Source of the DNA: Uloborus plumipes
Taxonomy: Eukaryota; Arthropoda; Arachnida; Araneae; Uloboridae
Direction of reading: 5' to 3'
Assembly (NCBI GenBank): GCA_038373865.1
Contig: JAXGGA010001117.1
Coordinates: 62,001 to 126,000 of the forward strand
DNA length: 64,000 nt
Under the pieces are notes generated by a model. That model was not told where the DNA came from. It did not search any database and saw nothing but the letters and a program-made list of their open reading frames with translations. Both the position numbers and the translations under genes were made by a program. The number at the start of each line of letters is the position of its first letter. Position 1 is the stretch's first letter. This document shows, piece by piece, positions 22,338-31,385 of this stretch.

Positions 22338-22635
22338 TAAGGCCCCTATATATACGAGCCGGCGCATCAAGATTAAGTTTCACCACTTTGGATCCAGCGC
22401 GTGTTTGTGTGTTTGAGTGGTTGTCTTTTCTGGCTAGTAATCGCGTTTTGGTAATTTTTCACTGTGAGCAATTATTAGCCGCACGTGGATTTGGCAAAGC
22501 TTAGCAATGTGCCAAATTTTTTTTCTGGTAACCCTACTCCGCAACAATGAAAATTTGAAAGTAAAAGTTAAGGAATTGGATCCAAAGTGGTGAAACTTAA
22601 TCTTGATGCGTCGGCCTGTCTATATAGCGGCTCTA
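22338..22635. mobile_element. hAT-type MITE, 298 bp, inserted in pol, TSD GCTTCTTA
   Basis: Perfect 8-bp duplications GCTTCTTA lie at 22330-22337 and 22636-22643. The ends are long inverted repeats of about 58 bp: TAAGGCCCCTATATATACGA on the left, TAGAGCCGCTATATAGACAG as reverse complement of the right, then a shared core CATCAAGATTAAGTTTCACC running to GGATCC. Both ends fit the YARNG start of hAT elements. Counting one duplication copy, the pol frame is continuous across the site, so the element entered an intact gene. No internal coding. Confidence 0.92.
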
Positions 22636-24331
22636 GCTTCTTAGTAGTAGGTGTTTGAAAATCTAACACAGCCTTCAAATTTTTATTGTCTGGTAAAACT
22701 TTTCCCTCTTTAATATTATGCCCTAAAAATGAAATTTCAGACTTTGCTATTGAGCACTTTTGCGGCTTTAATTTAAGGTTATGGGTCTGCAGTCTGCGAA
22801 AGACCATTTCAAGCCTTTCTACATGTTCAGTAAAGGTTTCAGAAGCAATCACTATATCGTCAATGTACACTGCAATAGAAAAAGGAGAAAGGCCTGCCAA
22901 AATAAGTGACATCAGACGTTGAAAGCTTGAACTTGCATTTCTCAGCCCAAACGGAAGCCTACAAAAATGAAAACTACCCATATTTTGCACCACAATCCCT
23001 GCCTTATGAGCATCATCCTCATGAAGTTTCATTTGAAAAAACCCGGAGGTGAGATCAAGTGTTGAAAAATAATTTGCCCCACCTAGCATATCTAACATTT
23101 CATTCACATTTGGTAAGGGAAAATTATCTGGTAAGGTTTTCTCATTTAGTTTCCTCAAGTCCACCACTAGTCGATACGAGGAATCTTGCTTTTTAACAAG
23201 CAAAACAGGTGCAGCATAAGGGGTTGTCGAGGGCTGAATTATGCCGGCATCTAACAGCTCATTTACTTGACGGTTCATCTCATTTTGCAAATGATATGGA
23301 ACACGATAGGGCTTTTGTCTGATGGGAATATCATCAGTGAGTCTGATTCTATGTTTGATTAAATCACAACAGCCAAGTTCTGATACACTTTTGGCAAAAA
23401 TGTCTGTGTATTTATCCAAAAGGTTATTAATTTCCTGCTGCTGTGGTAAGGTCAGATGAGACAGATCTATATTGCCTCCCCAGGCTGTGAAATCAGGTTC
23501 TAAATTGTCACTGTTCTCAATAATGTGATTTATTACTGACTCATTAATGTCTGGCACTATTTTCACTAATTTCAAATTTTTATTTAGGACTACCTTTTCA
23601 TCTGAGACATTTATTACCTGAACTAAACATGTGTTATCAGCAGTAATGACAGATAGGGAATTAGCAACCAAAATGTGTTTATTTACAAAATTTTCATTTG
23701 GCTCGATAAAAACTTCGCTTATATTGTTTGAGGCGTCTGAACTTGATATCTTAACAAAAAATACCTTTTCTGAATTGGGTGGTATTTCAACTTTATGAAA
23801 TAAGATACCAAAAACATCAGTACTATTCTGAGGAGAGTTTGAGTTTATCAGATTTTGTAAAGGGCTACTATTCTTATTTTTCCAGGAGACTGCTGTTTTC
23901 CCATCAGTCGTCACCTGATTTTCAAAATCCAACATAAATTTAAATTTTGTGAGGAAATCAACACCTAACAGCACATTAAATGAACGAGACAACTTATTTT
24001 CTAGCACAAAAACCTCAATATCAAAATATATACCCTGCAAATGTATTTTCAAATTTGCTTTCCCACATACCCTGATATTAACTCCTCCAATAGCAGTCAA
24101 ATTATCAGTCCCACTTTTATGAATTTCCAATTTTAAAATCTTACATGTTTCCGCATCAATTAGACTTTTTGTTGCCCCACTATCTAGCAAGATTTTTGTT
24201 CTATTATTATGCAATTCTACTTCAATAATTGGTAAGGTCGAAATCATATTATCAAAAAATCCAAAGACATATGGGGTATCCTCCCAATCTGGCTGTCCCT
24301 TACCATTTGGCCCCGCTACATGTTTAAATTT
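22568..24331 (-). CDS. pol: Gypsy pol, part 1: protease and reverse transcriptase, cut by a MITE
   Basis: The frame is open from the gag overlap. The first Met is at 24247, but the frame runs upstream to the frameshift site. Counted from that Met, the protease carries the aspartyl motif LLDSGATKSL (DSGA at 22-25) with a flap-side GVDFL near 95. The reverse transcriptase runs from about residue 300 and contains VDLRKLN (362-368), LPFGLRNASSSF (431-442) and the catalytic YIDD (461-464), then SFLGH. Codons after about 537 come from the MITE and end in a stop inside it. The protein is therefore truncated between RT and RNase H. All visible catalytic residues are intact, which suggests a young copy. 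Confidence 0.93.
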   Translation of the reverse strand, partial: KFKHVAGPNGKGQPDWEDTPYVFGFFDNMISTLPIIEVELHNNRTKILLDSGATKSLIDAETCKILKLEIHKSGTDNLTAIGGVNIRVCGKANLKIHLQGIYFDIEVFVLENKLSRSFNVLLGVDFLTKFKFMLDFENQVTTDGKTAVSWKNKNSSPLQNLINSNSPQNSTDVFGILFHKVEIPPNSEKVFFVKISSSDASNNISEVFIEPNENFVNKHILVANSLSVITADNTCLVQVINVSDEKVVLNKNLKLVKIVPDINESVINHIIENSDNLEPDFTAWGGNIDLSHLTLPQQQEINNLLDKYTDIFAKSVSELGCCDLIKHRIRLTDDIPIRQKPYRVPYHLQNEMNRQVNELLDAGIIQPSTTPYAAPVLLVKKQDSSYRLVVDLRKLNEKTLPDNFPLPNVNEMLDMLGGANYFSTLDLTSGFFQMKLHEDDAHKAGIVVQNMGSFHFCRLPFGLRNASSSFQRLMSLILAGLSPFSIAVYIDDIVIASETFTEHVERLEMVFRRLQTHNLKLKPQKCSIAKSEISFLGHNIKEGKVLPDNKNLKAVLDFQTPTTKKLEPLYRQADASRLSFTTLDPIP

Positions 24332-25337
24332 TGCTGATTGCCACCCTGTTCCCTACTTCTAACTTGATCCTGCCTAAAGTTTTGCTGTTGACCACAGTAA
24401 CGAGCAATGTGCCCTTCTTGGTTACACCGAAAACAGACAATGGGTCCTCGTGAACCTACTGGCTTACGATAATATCTGCCCTCACCTCGAGCTTGCTGCT
24501 GATGGTAGTTGTTTACATAAGTTGGTGGTTGGCGTTGTCTTTCAGCATCAACAGGGGCATATTGCCCAAATTGCTGTTGGCGCTTAGCGTTTCGTTTATC
24601 GACTGAAAATTCCTGAAATTGCTTTTCTAACTCTTCCATTTTCTTGCCTAGACTCTCCACAATTTGAACATACTTAGTTGTATGTTCCACAAGTGCTTGT
24701 GTAACCCCCATCTCAGCCCCCTGAACAGCATTAATATGAGAATTTTGCAATTTCAGCGATCTCTCTACAAGTACTGCTTGTTCTTTAGCCTGATCAAAAC
24801 TTTTGGGATTGTGCATGATTAACGCAGTTTTTATTTCATTCCGAGAGCCATTTATAAACTGATTTAACACTAATTTATTTTTAAAATTTGGCGTCACAAC
24901 GTCCTCACCTTCTTGTTTTCTGAAGCATCTTAGAGCTAAGCTCTCTAACCGAGTGGCAAAATCCTGGACTGTTTCATTTTGATATTGACATGCCGATGTG
25001 AATTCATTTAGCTCATCAGAAAACATGTCTTTTCAATTTTAAAGTGATTAATTAATTTGTTCTTTAACTCATTATACTCAGTTAAGGATTGGTAGGACTC
25101 ATTAGAGTTTAGAACCAATTTTACATTAGCGTCTGCCTTAAGTTTCACAATGTTGATTAAATGAACTTCATTCCACTTTGCCAAGTTTTTAAAAATGTCA
25201 AGTTTAAAAAAAAAATCCGTTACATTGTTTTTACTAAGATCAGGTAGTAGTGCTATTAGTCCCGGATTTTGGAGAACTTGGGAATTATTTACTTGGGACT
25301 CAAGCACTACATTTACTTGGTTCTCACTTTGAGACAT
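24316..25337 (-). pseudogene. gag: Gypsy gag with one frameshift
   Basis: It starts at MSQSENQ (ATG at 25337), the first Met with a sensible gag-like sequence, and runs for 109 codons. The frame is then lost near 25020, and the second frame (25026-24316) carries on at once with SDELNEFTSACQYQNETVQD. The C-terminal part contains LESLALRCF and a single CCHC zinc knuckle, CFRCNQEGHIARYC (C-x2-C-x4-H-x4-C), preceded by a Gln/Arg-rich nucleic-acid-binding stretch. The gag/capsid role is inferred from position and knuckle. The single frameshift makes this copy unable to produce full-length gag. Confidence 0.9.
24322..24332 (-). promoter_or_regulatory. Candidate programmed -1 frameshift site at the gag/pol overlap
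   Basis: On the element strand the sequence is AAAATTTAAAC, read in the gag frame as ..A AAT TTA AAC. It contains two overlapping heptamers of the X XXY YYZ form (AAATTTA and TTTAAAC), both in the correct phase. The gag stop follows one codon later (ATG TAG). A slip back by one base leads into the open frame continuous with the protease (HVAGPNGKGQPDW). Frameshifting itself is inferred. No downstream structure was evaluated. Confidence 0.7.
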
Positions 25338-25441
25338 GATCACACAATATTTATACAAATTAATATAAAAGTAAAGATTTACACATATAATGGTCACTCT
25401 ACTACCACTTATACTATTATTTTGATGAACTCACTCACCAC

Positions 25442-25459
25442 ATCCTGGTCACGGCACCA
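25442..25459 (-). other. Primer binding site, matches tRNA-His 3' end
   Basis: Five bases after the 5' LTR the element strand reads TGGTGCCGTGACCAGGAT. TGG pairs with the CCA end, and the next bases are complementary to an acceptor stem TCACGGCA, which I recall as that of animal tRNA-His. The primer identity is from memory. Confidence 0.65.
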
Positions 25460-25464
25460 TTTTA

Positions 25465-26334
25465 TGTTCTATATCTGTTCAACTTTTGTAATCTCACTAG
25501 GACAGGTTCGTCCAGTGTGGTGAGGGAACTCATCAAATAAAACAAAGCCAGATTAAAAAAAGGTTATACATTTATTTGTACACAGTGGCTTCAATCAATC
25601 GACTCTGGCATGGTTAATTACAATGAGGTTGGGGTTACACATTAGGATAAAAGGGGTTCCACAATATTTTTCTTTTTGGGGAGGCAAGGTAAGAGACAAA
25701 ACTTGTTACCTCATTAATGTTCTATGAATCACCATAATAAGTTACTGGGTCCCATTGCAGGCATCTTACTGGGTCCACATTGCAGGCATCTTACTGGGTC
25801 CACATTGCAGGCATCTAGGCACACCTTTTTTGATCTCTGGTAGATCTCCTTTTTCCATCTAAGAACATCTGCCCTTTTGGCAGCTACTTCCTGGAAAGAC
25901 TTCAGCACATCCTCTTGTGCTCACAAGATGATCTTTCAATTCAGTATTATTTTTTTAACTTGTCACTAAAAAACAAAATCCTTCCATGGGCAAGTCTAGC
26001 CACATGTTGCTCTCCACACCACCTCTTCCTTTTCTTTCTTCTCACCCCTTGAACCTCCTTGTTGCCAATCCCCACCCCCAAAAGTATAACCCCCAAGAAG
26101 AAAACCAAGCAGAGTTGAGTAGAAAATGGGGAAAGACATGTGGAAGAAATTATTTAAAAGAGAATTTTAAAGCATCATTTTAAGTTAAAAAAAGATATTA
26201 TTCTAATTAAAATAATTAAGCATTTTGAAAAAAAAAACATAAAAGTTTTCCAAAATATATTAGTGACTGAATGTCTAAACTGCAACTGTTAATTCACTGT
26301 TTACCTTCAGGAAACACACAACCACACACCAACA
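25465..26334 (-). repeat. 5' LTR of the Gypsy element
   Basis: Near-identical to 18421-19284. It has three copies of the 26-bp TTACTGGGTCC.. repeat (25742-25815) instead of two, and some small deletions. Low divergence between the LTRs suggests a fairly recent insertion. I did not count the differences. Confidence 0.95.
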
Positions 26335-26960
26335 ATACTTTGTAGGTTTTAAAAGCCTTTAAGATGCATGCCTTAAGTGTAATGAAAATCTGTTTTCTTT
26401 ACAATTCATAATACGCGTCGAAATTGTTTATTTCTTTCAACCTATTCAAAACGTTGTTATTTATATTTTAAAAGACATATTTGTCAATGTTTCCGAAAAC
26501 GTTGCTTGTCATCTCTATCCATATCTCAAAAGACTTTTCATTTTGTCAAGACATCTGGGGATGACAAGCAGCTTAAAAAGCCTTTTACAATACCAGTTTA
26601 TTTGAGTTGAATAAGTACATTGGAAAGAGCTACGCAATTCGACAAATGTTTTTGACACACATAAATCTAATCGAATCGTTTCTGCAATCGTCAAGGTTAC
26701 AAAAAAGTTTGCTATTCACAATAATTTCAAAAACTATGTATCTCAAACGCAAATCTTTTTTCGGTTTTCAAATAAAATTATGGATCGATTAAGAAATGGT
26801 GACAATCATAGAGGACGTCTTAATGTGTTACAATATTTAGTTTGTCTTCTTAATTTGTCATGTGGTCCTAGATATGTTATAAATGATTTTAAAAATGTTT
26901 AGGACCTTAGAAAAATTAATTATAAAAAAACAACGACACATAATAAACCACAAATCTTTT
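26335..26960. other. No recognisable feature
   Basis: AT-rich flanking sequence between the retrotransposon and the dinucleotide tract. No coding or repeat structure that I can support. Confidence 0.5.
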
Positions 26961-26961
26961 A

Positions 26962-26980
26962 AACACACACACACACACGA

Positions 26981-27043
<63 letters not shown>
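26962..27043. repeat. (CA)n followed by (TA)n
   Basis: CA dinucleotides to about 26999, then TA to the left terminal repeat of the Tc1 element. Confidence 0.95.
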
Positions 27044-27046
<3 letters not shown>

Positions 27047-27882
27047 TGCGTCGCAAAAGTTTAAGCACAACCGAAATCTTTTGATAAGGCGAAAAGTATA
27101 CACCAAAAAGCTTTGAAAATTTTACTGTAATTAAACAAACAGCTTACAAATCCATGTTTAGAATTTGGAAACAATTCATAGAAATTAAAATACGATTACA
27201 TGATAAAATCAAAATTTTGCTGTCGCAAAAGTTTAAGCACAAAAACGGAATATATATATTTTAGAAAGCATAAAAGTCTTTTAGTAGTCTATGGTGTTAC
27301 CGTTGCATCTGATGAGTTCGAATATGCGATTTTTCATCGATAGCACGAGATTATGGAAGGTTTCGGGAGTTAGTCTGTACCAGGCTTCCTCGATTGCAGA
27401 TTTAAGCTCTTGAACAGAGCAATTCTGCTTCCCATTCTGGAAAACGTCACGTGCGAGAATTTCCCAGATGTTTTCTATGGGATTTAGATCCGGGCTGACT
27501 GCTGGCCAGTTCATTACACTAATATTTTGAGAAGCAAGCCATTCTTTCGTACTACGGGAATTGTGTACTGAAGCGTTGTCTTGCTGAAAAATCCAATCAG
27601 GACCACCTAGGACTTCACCAAATGGTAACGAATGCTTTCTCAGGGTATCTTGATAGCTTTCTGAATTTTGACTACCCTTTAGAAAGCTAAGAGAAGTTTG
27701 TCCGTTGAAGTAAAAAGCGCCCCATACCATAACTGAGCCACCACCATGTTGCCTACTGAATACGCACTTCGGATCTTTCCTCAAGTCACGCCAGTAGTAT
27801 GAGAACCCATCTAGACCGTCTAAATTCCATTATTTTTCATCAGAGAACACAACAGTAATCCATTCGTTACTATAATGCATAT

Positions 27883-29873
27883 GGGCAATTCCATGCAAGT
27901 GTGGAAAAGCGTTGGAAAAATCAAATTAGAGCAATGCGTCTGTTTTGCATCTTTTTCGGTTTAAAAAGGTTAAAAGTTTATTATTTATACTAATTTTTTG
28001 TCAAGAATGTAGTATTTTTAGTTTGGCAGCACTTTGAAGTTGGAAATGGAATATTAAACTTTTGGTGAAGCAAATGATCAATTTTTGAACGTTGGTAAGT
28101 TTCAATTTTTTTATTTAGATAACTGTTTTAAAGGAAGAATATTGATTAATGCACTTTAGTTCAACATTGTGAATTGCTGAAATGAATGTTTTCACTTAAA
28201 TTAAGTGATTTATGTAAACTTCAAAAATGGACAGTTCTATGTAACGTAAGTTACCAAAAACATGTTAAAGTTCATGTTGCGCATAAAGAAAGGGCAATGC
28301 AATGTTAACGATGCTATATCTTCTATCTTATAAGTGTGTGTTAAGCAAATAGTTAAAGTTTTTTTTAAAATATTGTTTATTTAATTTTTTACGGTACAAT
28401 CAAAACGTGTAACGTAAGTTACCAACAAATGCAAGTAATGTAAGTTACCTATGTAAAACTTAAATACTTATGTTTATAAAGAAAGTAAATTGTGAAATAA
28501 ACCTGTGGTAAGTAGGAGTAATTTATTCAAGAATTCTTTTAAATGTACTGTATTTACTTAATTTAAATTAATCATATTTCTTAAAATGTATCTATTTGTT
28601 AATCAGATTACAATACACCTCTATTATAAATTACATGTTTCTTTTTGGCTTTTAAGACATTAATTATCTCTAAACAATATCACTGCATTCAGAATATTTA
28701 GGAGGTAATGTACTACGAATTATTCAAAAATGACTTCTGATATGATTTAAAGTTATCAAATATGTTTTGTAAAAAACAAATGCAAAAATATTTTATCTTT
28801 TACAGGTGAAATATTGATTATGCATTAAAATGCCACTGAACTCTACAGAAATAATGCGCTGTAAAAGGGCATTTGAAAAGTCATGTGTATATTACAGATT
28901 TGTAAATAAAAGTCACTCTTGATGGTATTGAAATATGTTTGAAAAGCAAATTTATCAAAACTACTTTCTGAAGATGCGCACATTGACAATCAACATTTAA
29001 GAACTAGAAATAGACAAACTGTGGATTTTCGTTAAGTTAAGTATTTCAAAGAACAAGAAAAAAAAAAAAAAAAAAACAGATAAAAGCCGGTGAATGGTGT
29101 GTGATGAAGTACGAAAATACATTGTATCCTTGAAATGAGACGAGTATTAAAGAAAACGAGTTTAAAGTAAAAGTAATGGCTGCTGTTGGAACCTATTATA
29201 AATGGACAGAAACGACAGATGAAATTTATTATGAGAAAGAAAACGTGATTCGAAAAATTGAGCCTACCTGAACTTGTTAATAACAGTGACCAGTTTGCAT
29301 TTAAAAGTCTTATGTTATGTAATATTTTTGATTGGTCATTGAATTTGGTATTCAATGTCTATAAATTCAATTCATTATTGTTAATTTTCAATATTTTGAT
29401 CCAAACTAAGCTGTAATATTCATTCATTAATTTTTGTAATCAAGATTGCTTGTAAGTGAATTTTGTAATGTAAGTTACTGTAACGTAAGTTACCCAGTCA
29501 TAAATTCCCATAACTCTCAATTTTTGAAATAAATTTTGAAATTTATGAAAATAAATTCCTAAGCATTATAAGGAACTGATAAAATATACTTCGAACAAGA
29601 AAACAGCAGTAATAGAGCAGAAATTTACCTTAGAACCAATTTCCATATTATGTCATTCCCTTTTTGTGTAACGTAAGTTACTGCCTTATTTTTGACTGCT
29701 TAATTTTGTAAAATTTTAATGCATCGAAAATTTTTGCATTTTAATTTTCCTTTTGACTGTCATTTTCATAGAATGCTTTTATACAAGGTTTGTATTACAA
29801 TATTTGTCTGTACTGAGGTGCTAAATGCATAAGCGTTGGTCAAAATGTAACGAAAGTTACCGTGGAATTGCCC
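27883..29873 (+). mobile_element. Unclassified 2-kb DNA element with GGGCAATTCC ends and a GTAACGTAAGTTACC word
   Basis: The left end GGGCAATTCCATG is mirrored by CGTGGAATTGCCC on the right. ATAT lies on both sides, and a 4-bp duplication keeps the interrupted transposase frame exactly, whereas a 2-bp one would shift it. GTAACGTAAGTTACC or a close variant occurs seven times (28241, 28409, 28435, 29465, 29480, 29668, 29847), the last one next to the right end. Remnants of a protein lie at 28830-29271. The superfamily is unknown to me. The elements at 8034 and 10547 have similar ends. Confidence 0.85.
28830..29271 (+). pseudogene. Remnant of the element's own protein (N-terminal and C-terminal bits)
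   Basis: A 30-codon start, MPLNSTEIMRCKRAFEKSCV, recalls the MPxSxAExMRxYRxR start of invertebrate transposon-encoded proteins. Separately, 29083-29271 (63 codons, one internal TGA) reads GEWCVMKYENTLYP, then NEFKVKVMAAVGTYYKWTET, then DEIYYEKENVIRKIEPT before a stop. This resembles the recurrent C-terminal block 'W.V.YDG..YPG.V...VKVM..AG..WKWP...D.IYY..E.V..KI.PP' of the same kind of proteins. Both comparisons are from memory. The middle is missing. The function of the full protein is unknown to me. Confidence 0.5.
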
Positions 29874-30570
29874 ATATGATGCTTTGCACACTGCAGTCTT
29901 GCTTGTTTATGACACTTTTTCAGAAAAGGTTTGCGAGCCAACTTTTGTTTTTTGATAAATCCTGATTCTTTTATTCATTTGCTTATGATATCACGTGATA
30001 ATTTTGTTACAAGTGTATATTTTATTTCATTAAGTGACAAATTTTCAGTTAAGGCCAGTTTTTTAATTCTTCTATCCTCACGAGAGGTAGTTTTTCTCGG
30101 TCTTCCTGAGCGAAACGCAGGTTTAAATTGATTTCCACGTTTCAGAACATTATAAGTACCACGTTTAGATCGATTTGAAATCACTGAAATTTGCATAACA
30201 GAGTTACCTTCTACTTTCAGCTTCCAGAGTTTCACAACTTCTTCAGACGAGAACTGTAGTGACTTCGGCATCTTGATACCACTTTAAGCCATTGCTACAC
30301 TATATAATTCGTTCAAAAGAACCGCACTGGTTCTTCACGCATCACGTTTCAAGAGATATTTGCATAAAATCTGATCTGTGCATAAACTTTTGCGACAGCC
30401 AAAAAAATATCTCTTGTATTTTCTGATTTTCGTTGCGCTTATATTTTTCAAAACTTCAAACACTTAATTAGGATCATAGTAGCCACTTACAGTATAAATA
30501 TGAAAGCATTCTGCTGAAAAGATTTATTTTTATTCAAAAATTTGCATAGTGCTTAAACTTTTGCGACGCA

Positions 30571-30573
<3 letters not shown>

Positions 30574-30665
<92 letters not shown>
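30574..30665. repeat. (TA)n after Tc1
   Basis: TA run with one phase slip near 30637. Confidence 0.95.
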
Positions 30666-30668
<3 letters not shown>

Positions 30669-30854
30669 ACGGCCGATATATGTGTAAAGCCCGAAGTTGG
30701 CCAATTCGCGAAGTGGCTTGGGGCGATCGGCCAAAGTAAGAAGAAAAACGTCATTAGAAAATGTTGTACGTTTTTATACCGTTATGCTAATGATAATCAC
30801 ATCATAGCTGCAACGGAGGAGTTTTTCGTCGAATCCGCCCCTCTTAGGTGCTTG

Positions 30855-31343
30855 CACTACAAAAAATAAAATGTTGTTTTTACAGTATAATACTGAAAGC
30901 ACACTGCAAAAACCGAACTGTTGTATTTACAGTTTTATACTGGCAGCCAATTTTCCACTTTAAAACTGTAAACTGCACAAAAATAAACTAAAACTAGCAA
31001 TTTTAGTTTCTTACTGTAAACTAGTTTATTGCCGTTAAAGTTAGCTGCATACTGTAAAAACAACAGTATAACACTTGCAGCAGAGGTTCCAGTTTAAAAC
31101 TGTAAAATGCATGTTAATAAACTGTAAAATTGTGTAAAATTATCAATTTTACTATTTATTACCATAAAATTAACTGTATTATACTGTAAACACAACAATA
31201 TAATACTAGCAGCGGAGATCCCAGTTTAAAACTGTAAAATGCGCAGTAATAAACTAAAACTATCAATTTTGCAGTTTCTTACTGTAAAATTTCGAAAAAT
31301 TAGCTGTACTATACTCTAAAATCAACATTTATTTTTTACAGTA
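30855..31343. mobile_element. CACTG MITE family, copy 1 (plus a truncated second end)
   Basis: A full-looking copy starts with CACTGCAAAAACCGAACTGT at 30901 and ends ATTTTTTACAGTA near 31343. A truncated left end of the same family (30855-30899) precedes it, so one copy may have landed in or next to another. The inside is repeats of TTTACAGTTTATTACTGTAA type. Four more copies lie at 41808, 49458, 51737 and 55693. Confidence 0.8.
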
Positions 31344-31385
31344 TAGTATCGTCCTTCGGAATAAAGGCCAAGGAGGTACGGTGGC

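Larger units (their letters stand above)
18421..26334 (-). mobile_element. Gypsy-type LTR retrotransposon, nearly complete
   Basis: Two LTRs of 864 and 870 bp (18421-19284 and 25465-26334) flank, in minus-strand order, a primer binding site, gag with a CCHC knuckle, protease, reverse transcriptase, RNase H, integrase and a polypurine tract. RT before integrase places it in Gypsy/Ty3. There is no chromodomain and no env-like frame. Defects are one frameshift in gag and one MITE inside pol. Flanks (CCTT on the left, ATAC on the right) show no target duplication. Confidence 0.95.
27281..30271 (-). pseudogene. Tc1-like transposase, two stops plus a 2-kb insertion
   Basis: Minus strand. The N-terminus (from ATG at 30271) has a helix-turn-helix start (LQFSSEEVVKLWKLKVEGNS) and a GRPRKT hook. 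One TGA follows IISK, and the same frame continues to AKHH, where the inserted element begins. After the insertion the frame resumes with NEWITVVFSDEK (first catalytic Asp present), a TAA stop, then a long open part with GGSVMVWGAF, WIFQQDNASVHN (second Asp), VSPDLNPIENIWEILARDVF (Glu present) and a normal C-terminus. Apart from two point stops and the insertion the protein is complete with all three catalytic residues, so it decayed recently. Confidence 0.93.
27044..30573 (-). mobile_element. Tc1-like transposon with IR/DR ends, split by a 2-kb insertion
   Basis: The outer ends CAGTGCGTCGCAAAAGTTTA (27044) and its inverted partner (ending 30573) match over about 25 bp and sit in (TA)n. A second copy of the core GTCGCAAAAGTTTAAGCAC lies about 175 bp inside each end (27219-27240 and 30378-30399), in the same orientation as the outer copy on its side. 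This inverted-repeat/direct-repeat layout is known from Sleeping Beauty-like, Minos and Tc3 elements, where each repeat binds transposase. Without the 1991-bp insertion and its duplication the element would be about 1.53 kb. Confidence 0.93.

Noticed and set aside
28241..29861. CRISPR-like array because of evenly worded repeats
   Set aside because: Words are 15 bp, irregularly spaced by 1 to about 1000 bp, inside a eukaryotic DNA transposon; not a CRISPR array.
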